From Pseudomonadota bacterium (lineage in GTDB: Bacteria > Pseudomonadota > Gammaproteobacteria > Burkholderiales > Chitinibacteraceae), in NCBI GenBank assembly GCA_026399755.1, contig JAPLQI010000051.1, forward strand, positions 24,085 through 88,084: a stretch of 64,000 nt of DNA, written 5' to 3'. The translations under genes were made by a program, and so were the position numbers. This document shows, piece by piece, positions 44,293 through 53,700 of the stretch (position 1 is its first letter; each line of letters begins with the position of its first letter). The notes under the pieces are model-generated. The model made no database searches and had not been told where the DNA came from. It was given only the letters and a program-made list of their open reading frames with translations.

Positions 44293-44319
44293 AAAAAGGC
44301 CGCCTGATTTGGCGGCCTT
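44293..44319 (-). terminator. Attenuator terminator (hairpin 3:4) before symporter 3
   Basis: 9-bp stem AAGGCCGCC/GGCGGCCTT (44311-44319 with 44296-44304) followed by TTTTTGC on the minus strand. It sits between the leader ORF and the symporter start. Confidence 0.85.
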
Positions 44320-44340
44320 GGATGCTTCAATCTGTGTGTT

Positions 44341-44418
44341 TCAGATGAACGCGACCCATCGGGCTGCCAGTGGGCAAGCCAGATAATAATAAGAATAGTT
44401 GCGGGTCAGATTCATCAT
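44341..44418 (-). CDS. Tyr-rich leader peptide (attenuation)
   Basis: A 25-residue ORF starting MMNLTRNYSYYYLACPLA, with Tyr at codons 8, 10, 11 and 12. Segment 1 (GGCTTGCC, 44380-44373) starts right after the Tyr codons and pairs with segment 2 (GGCAGCC, 44368-44362). Segment 2 can instead pair with segment 3 (GGCCGCC, 44317-44311, one mismatch), and segment 3 forms the terminator with segment 4 (GGCGGCC, 44304-44298). A perfect -35 TTGACA is at 44452-44457. Caveats: ribosome site weak; an alternative TTCACG/TATGAT promoter would start transcription inside the ORF. Confidence 0.68.
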   Translation of the reverse strand: MMNLTRNYSYYYLACPLAARWVAFI

Positions 44419-44462
44419 AGTGGGCGCATCTTCGGCCGTGAAGCGGCGGGCTGTCAAGCCAG

Positions 44463-44493
44463 AAAAAGGCCCGGTGCTTGCTGAAGCAGGGCC
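44463..44493 (-). terminator. Terminator of the collagenase gene
   Basis: GGCCC/GGGCC outer stem (44468-44472 with 44489-44493) and GCTT/AAGC inner stem, followed by five T residues on the minus strand. About 240 bp beyond the collagenase stop; no gene was recognised in between. Confidence 0.7.
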
Positions 44494-44731
44494 ATTTCCT
44501 TACTCAAAGCTCTTACTTAATAGCCCTTTTAAAACCTGTAAAACATCTTTTATTACAAACAGTTAAAAACTTTAAAAGTAGCCATACAGGGCTAAAAACA
44601 GCCTTAGTATTTTTAAATGCGCAGAGCTGTTTCTGGTAATAAAACCCAGAATAAAAGCCGATACTGCAAAGCATGCCCTGCGATAAAAAATGAAACCAAG
44701 GCAGAGTCTGCCCTGATTTCATCCAATACGC

Positions 44732-47488
44732 TTAAGCCCCGGCCCAGCAAGCCTCTTCACTTTGATTCACAGGTTTGGCATCCAGCACCACCCTGATATC
44801 TTTAAATTGCGTACCGCGTTGCAGGCGAACGGTAATGCTGTCTGCTAGCCCTGCCTGATCGGCATCGCGGCGGTAAGTGAAGCTGCCATATTCAGCAAAA
44901 TTAACCCGCCCCAGCTTGGCTGAATTCACCAGCACAAAGCGATCGACCTGCTGATTTGCGGCCAGCGTAACCCGCAGGCAACGCCCTGCGCTGCTAAAAC
45001 GCGTTTGTAACAAGGCCAGATTATTTGGATTAACTGGCGGCAAGGTTGGCGTAGTAGTTGGCACAGGCGTTGGCACTGTAGTTGGCTTAGGCGTGGACGT
45101 TGGACGGGTTGGCGGGCTGGTCGGCACAGGCGTTGCGGTTGGGCGGGTTGGCGGCGCAGTTGGCACAGCCGTTGGTATTGGCCCCGTACCATTAGCCAGC
45201 GGGCCTTCGCAGCGCAGCGCAGCACGATGCGCATCCAGCTGATAATCACTGGCAAAGCAGTTAACCGCCAGCATATTATTGGCGCTGCCTTGCAGGTTTT
45301 GCAGTGCGTTATTCAGCAATACATCGCTTTCCTGATGCGCTTGTGTCAGCGTACTTGCGCGTATGCCTAAGGAGCCTGTGCATTCAAAACGGCGCAGCTC
45401 ACTACCCGCGCCCTCTGCCCATACGCGGCAAGCCAGCGGCAGTGCTTTGCTGATTAAAGTCTGAATTTGTGCCACATCACCTAGCTGCCATGCCGATTGC
45501 GCCAGCCAGTCTTTACCCTCGATGGTAGAGGTGTCCCCCAGCTGGCCTGCCTTTTGCAATGCAACTTGCTGCGCTACAAAGTCTTTAAAGCGGGCACTTA
45601 AAGCCGTATCAGCACCTAGGCGTTTCACCAATGCATCAAAGCCATTTACATCATCGTTACGCAATTGCTGCAATACATCGGCCAGAATGCCCGGCTCATT
45701 GCGATGCAAGAAGTAGAACCACAGTGCCGAATGGCTGTAGAAATCCCAGCCATCGCTATAACTTGAACGCATAATTTGCGCTGGCGTTTGAAAGCTGGCC
45801 GGCCAGTTATTCGCCACCACATCCACCACATGGCCACGTACTTTAATGCCCTCACGCGAGGTGCTCCATGCCATAAATTCGGCAAAGCCTTCGTCATACC
45901 AAGGCATGCGGCGGCTGTCGCGGAAGAATTCACTGGAGCCCCACATGCCTGGCTGAATAAAGCGGCCAGATAAATAATGCACATATTCGTGGCGAACAAG
46001 CTCTTCTAAAGACAGCGTACTTTCTTGGCTGGTGCGCTCAAAGGTATAAAAAGTAGCGCCGTTTTCAATATAAATACCGCCGTTATCAGTGGATAAATCA
46101 TTTAGTAAGCCCTGAAAGCGGCCGTAATCGGTTTTTGTGCCATAAATCACCATGCGCAAACGTGCATTCGGATCATCTTTTACCGGCTGGCTTACGCCAC
46201 TCACCCGCTTAAGCTGCGCCTCAACCTGCTTCATGGCGTAATACAGCGGCTCTACCTGCTTGCGGCTAAGCGGTGTTTCAAAAACTAAATTGCCATTATC
46301 AAATGACCAGCGATGAGGGAATAAGCGGGCTTTAAGCTCAGCTTCGGCATTGCAAATGTTGTAACGATCGCAAGGCACTTTAGCGATTTTTTTCAGCGCA
46401 TAAACCGCCTCAGCCCACGCAGCAGAATAACGCTCTGCATTCAGATGCTGCGCCACAGCAGGCTCGGCAAGCGGCGTGGTTTTTGGGTAAAGCATAAAGC
46501 GGCCGGTTTCACGCAGTGTATTTAAAAACATCTGCTCATCTGCAAAAGCCGAACTGCCCTGGCGCAAAATCGCCGCCAAAGACGTCACTAAACCATCGAG
46601 CTGGCCAGCGGCCACCTTCTGATCAAAGCCGTTTAGGCCATGCATATTAAACAAAGTAGTTTGCATAGGATGCAACGCAAACTGAGCATAGCTTTGTTTG
46701 AGCGGGCCACTGTAATGGCCAAAGAATGAAGCCAACAGCGGAAGCGCATATTCTGGCTGGCGCACCGAATCAGCCAGAATCATCGTCTCGCTCACGGTTT
46801 GCCGCGCATCATTCTGGCGTAACCATGCTTCATTCGATTGAGATTTCTCTTCTGCTGGGTTCGTCCACAACGCCGGATTATCTGCCAGCGCACTCACCAC
46901 CTGCATCACGGGCTGATCCACCAAGCGGCCGTATTCGCCCACTTCTTTGGCGTGGCTGTACTGCGTAAAATAACCTGCTTTTAAAAAAGTAGCCAAGGGC
47001 CAAAGACCATTGGGCTTAAGTGGATCCCACTGGCGGGCGCGCAAACGCGCCTCCTGAGCCACAGCTTGCATATTCGCCGACGAAACCACGGGGAAAGTTG
47101 CTGCGTCGCCATCAAAAAGACGGTTAATACATCGCCCCTCTACCGTAGCCACATAGCTAGCCAAAGCCGCGCCCGATAAAGAAAACAAACGCTGATCACA
47201 TTCCGCATAGACAGGAGCTGTTGATGCACTCATCGCCTGCCCCGCTGCCTTATTAGGAGGCAATATTTGTTCCCCCGCCTGAGGCGGCAAACCAAAAGGA
47301 TGGCTAGGCTGCTCTCCCAAAACAGGGGCATGATCTGATTGCCCCTGCTGGCTTGCGGCGGGCGGTGGGCTGGCCTCTGCCGCACTATCACTGCCCGCGG
47401 TCACGCAAGCGGTCATCATGCTGGCGAATGCAATGGCCAGCAAACCAGCCAGTGTACTTCGCTTATTTATTACTTTTTTCACACACAT
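44732..47488 (-). CDS. Lipoprotein microbial collagenase (peptidase family M9)
   Basis: A 918-residue secreted zinc protease. The signal sequence ends in a lipobox (ASMMTACVTAG, Cys near 28), so it is probably membrane-anchored. A Pro-rich spacer (about 30-80) precedes an M9 N-terminal activator region and a catalytic domain with the zinc motif HEYVH near 503-507 and a downstream Glu in WYDEGFAEFMAW. A Thr/Pro linker of PT, PTAPPT and PTRPT units covers about 780-840. The last ~90 residues form a small domain I cannot name. Vibrio-type ColA/VchC proteins have this layout. Role: degradation of collagen or gelatin outside the cell, feeding amino acids; the adjacent symporters fit that loosely. 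Confidence 0.9.
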   Translation of the reverse strand: MCVKKVINKRSTLAGLLAIAFASMMTACVTAGSDSAAEASPPPAASQQGQSDHAPVLGEQPSHPFGLPPQAGEQILPPNKAAGQAMSASTAPVYAECDQRLFSLSGAALASYVATVEGRCINRLFDGDAATFPVVSSANMQAVAQEARLRARQWDPLKPNGLWPLATFLKAGYFTQYSHAKEVGEYGRLVDQPVMQVVSALADNPALWTNPAEEKSQSNEAWLRQNDARQTVSETMILADSVRQPEYALPLLASFFGHYSGPLKQSYAQFALHPMQTTLFNMHGLNGFDQKVAAGQLDGLVTSLAAILRQGSSAFADEQMFLNTLRETGRFMLYPKTTPLAEPAVAQHLNAERYSAAWAEAVYALKKIAKVPCDRYNICNAEAELKARLFPHRWSFDNGNLVFETPLSRKQVEPLYYAMKQVEAQLKRVSGVSQPVKDDPNARLRMVIYGTKTDYGRFQGLLNDLSTDNGGIYIENGATFYTFERTSQESTLSLEELVRHEYVHYLSGRFIQPGMWGSSEFFRDSRRMPWYDEGFAEFMAWSTSREGIKVRGHVVDVVANNWPASFQTPAQIMRSSYSDGWDFYSHSALWFYFLHRNEPGILADVLQQLRNDDVNGFDALVKRLGADTALSARFKDFVAQQVALQKAGQLGDTSTIEGKDWLAQSAWQLGDVAQIQTLISKALPLACRVWAEGAGSELRRFECTGSLGIRASTLTQAHQESDVLLNNALQNLQGSANNMLAVNCFASDYQLDAHRAALRCEGPLANGTGPIPTAVPTAPPTRPTATPVPTSPPTRPTSTPKPTTVPTPVPTTTPTLPPVNPNNLALLQTRFSSAGRCLRVTLAANQQVDRFVLVNSAKLGRVNFAEYGSFTYRRDADQAGLADSITVRLQRGTQFKDIRVVLDAKPVNQSEEACWAGA
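45057..45190. repeat. Coding tandem repeats for the Thr/Pro linker of the collagenase
   Basis: Degenerate GTTGGCxxxGGxGTTGGC units on the plus strand encode the PT/PTP repeats. Such repeats may vary in number between strains. Confidence 0.7.
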
Positions 47489-47673
47489 AAGTCAGTTCCA
47501 ATGAATAAAGCTTACAAAATTAGAACATCATTATCTGCTTATATGGCATTTAAATAAACAAAATTTACACAACAAACAAATAAATAATATAAATACAGAA
47601 AGTAAATACACAAAGTATTGTAAGTAAAATAACCTACAAACATACTAAGTTTGCAGCTAAGCACTCACATCAC

Positions 47674-48261
47674 TTAACGTTTTTCTAGCTCAGTCACTAA
47701 AAGACACACTTCGCCATAGGGTACTAAAAGCCACTCGCCAACGTCGCCAGCACTGAGATACAAGCTATCAAATCGCTTTAAAACAAACTGTAGCTCGCCC
47801 TTCTGGCACAACACAGACTCCCCTTCCGCCAAAAATAATAAGCAGTCCTCCCCTGAAAAAAGCTGTGTTTCAGGCAGGCTAAAAATCTGCTGACGTAAAG
47901 AATGGCGATAGCGGCTGCGCCGTGTCATGACATTAAAATCAATCACTTCACCTTGCAGCAAGCGGGCATAAACTTGGGCCTCGCCAGCAAAGCGCAGCGG
48001 CTTTTCTTTCGGCAGTAACGGCTGCGGCTCTCCCTTACCAAATTGCAAGTTCACGCCCTTACCCGCCACTAGCGCCAAGCTGCGATCGATCCCTGCAAAT
48101 TCTGAAAACCCACCATCGACGCCTATCGTGGCCATGCTGATACGCCAGTCAAAATCGGCTAAGTCTGCACCCACAGGGCAAATCGCAATTTCTGAAGTGA
48201 GCCCCCCGCCGTTTTTCCACGCTTCTACGGGCAAATCTGAGTGACGCAATACGCTAGCCAT
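47674..48261 (-). CDS. HutD/Ves family protein
   Basis: A 195-residue cupin-like protein of the HutD/Ves family, found with histidine utilisation genes or as cold/environment-related Ves; biochemical role unknown. Family motifs: LPVEAWKNGGGLTSEIA (WKNGGG is the hallmark), FDWRISMATIGVDGGFSEFAGIDRSLALVAG, and FNVMTRR. The start at 48261 follows AAAGGATTTTGT, much better than an in-frame start 12 codons upstream. No hut genes are adjacent. Confidence 0.85.
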   Translation of the reverse strand: MASVLRHSDLPVEAWKNGGGLTSEIAICPVGADLADFDWRISMATIGVDGGFSEFAGIDRSLALVAGKGVNLQFGKGEPQPLLPKEKPLRFAGEAQVYARLLQGEVIDFNVMTRRSRYRHSLRQQIFSLPETQLFSGEDCLLFLAEGESVLCQKGELQFVLKRFDSLYLSAGDVGEWLLVPYGEVCLLVTELEKR

Positions 48262-48377
48262 ACAAAATCCTTTATTTAAACCTACATAAAATATCAAAGC
48301 CTGCCATATTACTGACGCAATTAAAAAGCATAATACAAGAAAACTATCCTAACGCTACTTCGGCTGACTATCTAGCG

Positions 48378-48722
48378 ATGAGTAATTATTGCCAAAGCTG
48401 CGGCGCATGCTGCGCTCACTTTCGGGTTTCGTTTTACTGGGGAGAAACCGATAGTGCCCTTGGCGGCACTGTGCCTACCTTGCTCACCATCCCCATCCAT
48501 TCTATTTATGTTGCCATGCGCGGCACAGACCAGCACCCAAGCCACTGCGTTGCATTAATAGGAAAAGTGGGCGAACAGGTAAGCTGCGGCATCTATGAGC
48601 AGCGCTCTAGTACATGCAAAGAAGTGATAGCGGGGGATGAGCAATGTAATAAGGCGAGGCGAGCTTACAATCTGGGGCCGATTATTAATCAGCCTCAGGA
48701 AGAAGCCGAAATACCTTGCTAA
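48378..48722 (+). CDS. YkgJ-type cysteine cluster protein
   Basis: A 114-residue protein with a CxxCGACCxxF motif at residues 5-14 and later Cys residues (HCVAL, VSCGIYEQRSSTCKEV), the YkgJ/CxxCxxCC family layout, which probably binds a metal or Fe-S cluster. The conserved CGIYExRxxxCxxF-like segment is present as CGIYEQRSSTCKEV. Function unknown. It is divergent from the HutD gene and monocistronic. Confidence 0.85.
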   Translation: MSNYCQSCGACCAHFRVSFYWGETDSALGGTVPTLLTIPIHSIYVAMRGTDQHPSHCVALIGKVGEQVSCGIYEQRSSTCKEVIAGDEQCNKARRAYNLGPIINQPQEEAEIPC

Positions 48723-49109
48723 GGTGTGAAACAAAAACCGAATCTTGGGCCATGGTGGGCATAGAGGAGACAGCGCTTCGTGAAGAAAAGCCTTAGAAGC
48801 CGTTTTGAAATGACTCTGCACAATTTGCCAAACATTTTTTGATCAGCGCAAGCCACACAATATTTTCTGTCTATGCCCGTTAAAATCTCGTCATCCTTAG
48901 ATAGGCAAGGAAAGTTGCCCATCTACACAAACGTCCTTTCTACCTCCCAACGCTTAGTGCCTATTGACGTTTCATTCACACTTTGTCAAACCACGGAGGC
49001 AGCCCATTACGCGGGTTTTCAGTAAATATCAGGGCTTGATTTCCCCAGAAAATCTATTTAAAAACGGCATCTCATAAGCTGCGCACCTCAGAGTAGCGGC
49101 CACCCATGG
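48723..49109. other. Intergenic region without recognised gene
   Basis: Short frames here look random. CAAACCACGGAGGCAGCCC at 48989-49007 resembles the start of repeat A but lacks the core. Confidence 0.4.
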
Positions 49110-49319
49110 CTATGCCACTACATGCTCACCTTGCGGATGTTTACTGCGCCGCAGCCGGTAAGCATCCCATGCTTTTTCATGAAAAAAATAGGCAACGGTA
49201 TTGACCATAGGCTCAATTAAGGCCAGAAAACCGGCCATGCCGATACTGCCTGTGATCAGATAGGCCACACTAAAAGCGACGCTAAAGTGCACCATCGCAA
49301 AAGTCATTGTCTTAGCCAT
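49110..49319 (-). CDS. DUF2061 small membrane protein
   Basis: A 69-residue protein with two hydrophobic segments. MTFAMVHFSVAFSVAYLITGSIGMAGFLALIEPMVNTVAYFFHEKAW matches DUF2061 (His in the first helix, IEPxVNTVAYFxHE). Function unknown. A Fur-box-like palindrome 35 bp upstream suggests iron-responsive expression; this is inference. Confidence 0.85.
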   Translation of the reverse strand: MAKTMTFAMVHFSVAFSVAYLITGSIGMAGFLALIEPMVNTVAYFFHEKAWDAYRLRRSKHPQGEHVVA

Positions 49320-49353
49320 GCTTCAATCCTCTTTATGTAAAATCATTAATACA

Positions 49354-49372
49354 AATGATATTCATTATCATT
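49354..49372. promoter_or_regulatory. Fur-box-like palindrome
   Basis: AATGATATTCATTATCATT is close to the Fur consensus GATAATGATAATCATTATC and contains TGATA-5 bp-TATCA. It lies 35 bp upstream of the DUF2061 ATG and 150 bp upstream of sbcD. Confidence 0.6.
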
Positions 49373-49521
49373 TAAAACCACCAATTGAATATCTACACTC
49401 TGTTTATAGCAAAAATCTATCGAATATTTATACCGGTAGTTTTTTATTATACAAAGAAGCGCAAGACGCCCTCCCTGCCAGCCTTCATAATCCCCTTCAT
49501 ATGAATCACCACTCCCCACAC

Positions 49522-50733
49522 ATGAAAATCATTCACACCTCGGACTGGCATCTTGGTCAGCATTTTATGGGCAAGACGCGCCAAGCTGAGCATCAGGCTT
49601 TTTTAGATTGGCTGCTGGCCGCTGCAATTACCCACAATGCCGATGCTATTTTGGTGGCTGGGGATATTTTTGATACCGGCTCGCCGCCCAGCTATGCCCG
49701 CGAGCTTTACAACCACTTTATTGTGGCCCTCAGCAAAACCGGCGCTAGGCTGATTATTCTGGGCGGGAATCATGACTCGGTCGCCACTTTAGGCGAAAGC
49801 AAATCGCTGCTTGCTGAGCTAAACACCAGTGTAATTCCTGGCGTGGCAGCGGATGCTGACGAGCAGGTTTTGCTGCTCAGGCAAAAAGACGGCAGCGCTG
49901 GGGCGGTGCTATGTGCGATTCCCTTTATCCGCGCGCGCGATGTACAGCAAAGCGTGGCGGGGCAAAGCAGCGATGAAAAGCAGCTCAGCTTGCAAGCAGG
50001 TATTTTTCAGCACTACCAAATGCTGTATCAGCGGGCTTTGGATGTGCGAAACGAGCTTGGATTGCCTACCTTGCCCATTATCGCCACCGGCCATCTCACC
50101 ACGGTTGGCGCAAGCGCCAGTGAATCGGTAAGGGAGATTTATGTGGGCGCGTTGGAAGCCTTCCCCACCAGCGCCTTTCCACCTGCTGACTATATTGCAC
50201 TGGGGCATATTCATCGCCCGCAAAAAGTCAGTGGCTTTGAGCATATCCGCTACTGCGGCTCGCCGATTCCACTGAGCTTTGATGAAGCAAAACAGGCCAA
50301 AGAAGTGCTGCTGGTCAGCTTAAATCATGAAGGCCTGCAAGCGGTTGAGCCACTCGCCATCCCTCGCTCTCAGCAGCTCATCTCTTTACGCGGCAATCTG
50401 GCCGAGTTGGAATCAGCCATCGGCGCCCTCGAAAAAAACGAATCCATCTGGCTGGAAGTGCTGGTGAGTAGCGATGATTACCTTAGCGACTTACAAAGCC
50501 GCATAGAAGAGCTGACTAAAGACACACAAATAGAAGTGCTGCGTATCCGCAGAGAGCGCGGCAATGCGGCCAGCACTTGGCAAGCGGATAGCAAGGAAAC
50601 GCTAGCTGAGCTAAGCCCTGCCGATGTATTTGCCCAGCGCATCGCCAGTGAAGAACTCCTACCCGAGCTATTGATCGAGCTAGAAAAACGCTATGCACAA
50701 ACCGTCACCTTATTGCAGGAGGCCAAGGCATGA
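49522..50733 (+). CDS. sbcD: Exonuclease subunit SbcD (Mre11 family)
   Basis: A 403-residue nuclease that with SbcC cuts hairpins and processes double-strand ends. The phosphoesterase motifs are all visible: HTSDWHLGQ at the start, LVAGDIFDTG, ILGGNHDSVA, ATGHLT and ALGHIHRPQ. The start is set at ATG 49522 (MKIIHTSDWHLG), because the upstream in-frame extension is low-quality AT-rich sequence overlapping the Fur-box region; an ATG at 49501 is possible. It overlaps sbcC by ATGA. Confidence 0.94.
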   Translation: MKIIHTSDWHLGQHFMGKTRQAEHQAFLDWLLAAAITHNADAILVAGDIFDTGSPPSYARELYNHFIVALSKTGARLIILGGNHDSVATLGESKSLLAELNTSVIPGVAADADEQVLLLRQKDGSAGAVLCAIPFIRARDVQQSVAGQSSDEKQLSLQAGIFQHYQMLYQRALDVRNELGLPTLPIIATGHLTTVGASASESVREIYVGALEAFPTSAFPPADYIALGHIHRPQKVSGFEHIRYCGSPIPLSFDEAKQAKEVLLVSLNHEGLQAVEPLAIPRSQQLISLRGNLAELESAIGALEKNESIWLEVLVSSDDYLSDLQSRIEELTKDTQIEVLRIRRERGNAASTWQADSKETLAELSPADVFAQRIASEELLPELLIELEKRYAQTVTLLQEAKA

Positions 50734-53700
50734 AGTTGCTTAGCTTACGTTTAAAAAATCTGAATTCTTTAAAAGGCGAGTGGAAAATCGACTTCACCGT
50801 TGCGCCCTTTAAAGACAACGGCCTATTTGCCATTACCGGCCCCACTGGCGCGGGTAAAACCACCTTGCTGGATGCCATCTGCCTCGCGCTTTATCACCAA
50901 ACCCCGCGCATGGGCAGCATTTCGGCCAGCAGCAATGAGCTGATGACCCGCCACACCAGCGATTGCCTTGCAGAAGTCGAGTTTGAAGTGAAAGGCAGCT
51001 GCTACCGCGCTTTCTGGAGCCAACGCCGTGCACGTAATCAAGTAAACGGCGCATTGCAAGATGCCAGGGTGGAGCTAGCAGATGCCAATGGCCTGATTCT
51101 GAGCGATAAACCAAAGGAAAAACTCAGGCTCACCGAGGCTCTGACTGGCCTTGATTTTGGCCGCTTTACCAAATCCATGTTGCTGGCGCAGGGGGGCTTT
51201 GCCGCCTTTTTAAATGCCGCCGCCAACGAGCGCGCCGAGCTTTTAGAAGAGCTGACCGGCACCGATATTTACGGCCAGATTTCGCAATCGGTATTCGAAC
51301 AAACCCGCAGCAGCAAGCAAGCGCTCGATCAGCTACGCGCCAAGGCTTCCGGTGTCGAGCTACTGAGCGAAGAGCAGCGCAGTGAGTTACATACGCAAAC
51401 GATTGACTTAGCCCAGACCGAACAAACGCTGCAAAGCCAATTAAGCCAGGTGCAAATTAATCGCCAATGGCGCGAAGCACTGAGTAAAGCCAATAGCCAA
51501 CACGCTGACGCTCAATCTCGCCAGCAAGCAGCCCTTGCCGCACTTGCCAGCGCCCAGCCGCAGCTGGATCAGCTAGCCCGAAGCGAGCCTGCGGCCAAGC
51601 TGCAATTACCATACAGCACATTAATTCAAGCCACAGAGGCACTCGCCCATACCGAGCAAGAACTGCTACAGCTAAAAGCACAGCAAGGCCGCGCACTTGA
51701 GATACACCGAGCCAAGCTCTGGCAAGCGCAGCAACTGGCTACGCAACTCAGCCAGCAGAGCCGCGCCCAGCTTGGCCAAACCCAAGCAGCGCAGAGTAAA
51801 TTAATCAGCACCCAGCGCCTTGAGCACGCAAAACTGGGCGAGCAACTGGTGGGCTGGCGAGCACAGTTTAAAGACCTAAATACGCAAGCAAACGAAATCA
51901 GCAGGCTAACAACAGAGATTAAACAGCAAGATATTCAATCGTTAAATGAGCAGGAATCGGTACTCAGCTTAAGCGTTACTGGCAATCATCGAGAGAGCCA
52001 AGCGGCTGCGCTGGCAGAAAACACCGCGCAAGTGGCATGGCTGGCCCTGCTCTCTGGCAAAGACGAGGCTGCTTTTTGGGAGCAAAAACAAAGCTTACTT
52101 GCGCGAGGCGTAGATATCGCTAAGCTGGCCGAGTTGGAAATCGGCAGACAAAAAACACAGCAACAGTCAGGCGATCTGGCGGTGGCAATCAACGAAAAAC
52201 AAGCATTATTAGGTCAAAAAGAACTGGCACTGGCAACGCTCAGGCTGACGTTTAGCGATTTAAAACAGCAGGTCAGCGATAAGAAAAAACTACTAGAGCA
52301 AGAACAACGCATTCAAGGCTTGGAAGAATATCGCAAGCAATTGCAAGCCCATGAAGCCTGCCCGCTCTGCGGCTCTCTTGAGCATCCAGCCATTCATGAT
52401 TACCAAGCACTAAATGTTTCTGCCACTGCCGCCGCACTGAACGCCAAACAGGCGGAGAAGGAAAAGCTTACCGAAGAGGGACAAGCGCTTCGAGAACATA
52501 AGGCCCAGCTAGAAGCAGAAATCAGTGCGCTGGAAGCACAGCAAAAAACATTTTCAACTCTCGCCGCAGAGCAGCTCCAGCAGTGGAATCAGCTCTGTAG
52601 CAAACTGGCCGCCCCTGCCCCTGATTTAGCCACACTCAAACAACAACAGACCGCAGCCCTACAAGATGCAGACGCCGCCTTAAACCAGCTAGCGCAGAAT
52701 AAGGCGCAACTTGAGCAAGCACAAAAAGTAAGGCTAGCCGCGGATAAAGCACTAAGCGACAACCAGCAAGCTTTGCAATTATTGACGCAAAAGCTGGAAA
52801 ACGCACAGGCCCATCTGCAAGACTTAAGCCAAAGACAGGGCAAGCTAGCTGAGGATTTTGCCGCTAAAAGCGAGCTGCTGCGGCTCTCATTGCCCGATCA
52901 AGAACTTCCCACTGACAGCCACGCTTGGCTAGGAACGCAAGAATCCCTATGGCAAAGCTGGCAGGCCGTGCAGCAACAGTTGCAGCAGCTGGCACAGGAT
53001 TTAATTATCCAGCAGCAAGCTACAAAAGCGGCTGAGCAGTTAGAGCAAACGTGGCAACGATGCTGGCAAGACGCAGGCGCAGCAGCACAAGCGGCGCTTG
53101 CTGACTCTACCCAGCCCGAAGCCGATTTAGCCGCATGCACCACGCACATCAGCAGCCTGCAAGAGCAAATAAGCCAGCAAAAGGGACGAGAAATCACCCT
53201 GCAAAAGCGCAGACAAGAGCATGATGAGCAGCAGCAACACGCCAGCAGTGCATGGCAGAGTGCGCTGACAGCCAGCCCTTTTGCAGATGAAGCCGCATTT
53301 ATGGCCGCACGCTTGGAAGACGATCAGCGCAATGCATTAAGCACGCTCAAACAGCAACTCGATACCGTGCTCATCACCGCCAACACCCTGCTCAGCAGCG
53401 CGGAACAAGCCTTAGCGCCGCTGCAGGCTGCGGCAAAAACAGAACTCGCCTTGCCCGAGTTGGATGAGCAACTGGCCAGCCTCAGCACAGAAATCACCCA
53501 GCTAGCTCAGCGCCAAGGTGAAATTCGCGGGGCATTGCAGGGTGACGATGCAAGACGCAGTGGCCAAGCTGCGCTGTTTGCTGAGATTGCAGCCATGAGT
53601 GTGGATTACGACTACTGGCAGCATCTCAACAGCCTGATTGGCTCAGCCGATGGTGCAAAATATCGAAAATTTGCACAGGGCTTAACGCTGGATCATTTGA

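Noticed and set aside
44513..44722. Possible 69-residue ORF downstream of the collagenase
   Set aside because: No ribosome site, unusual composition rich in Phe/Cys, and it lies in the collagenase 3' region before a terminator.
45057..45190. Possible CRISPR or minisatellite array
   Set aside because: The repeats are in frame and encode the Thr/Pro linker of the collagenase; no spacers of constant length.
49318..49521. Long N-terminal extension of sbcD
   Set aside because: AT-rich, overlaps the Fur-box-like site and the neighbouring promoter; the family protein starts at MKIIHTSDWH.
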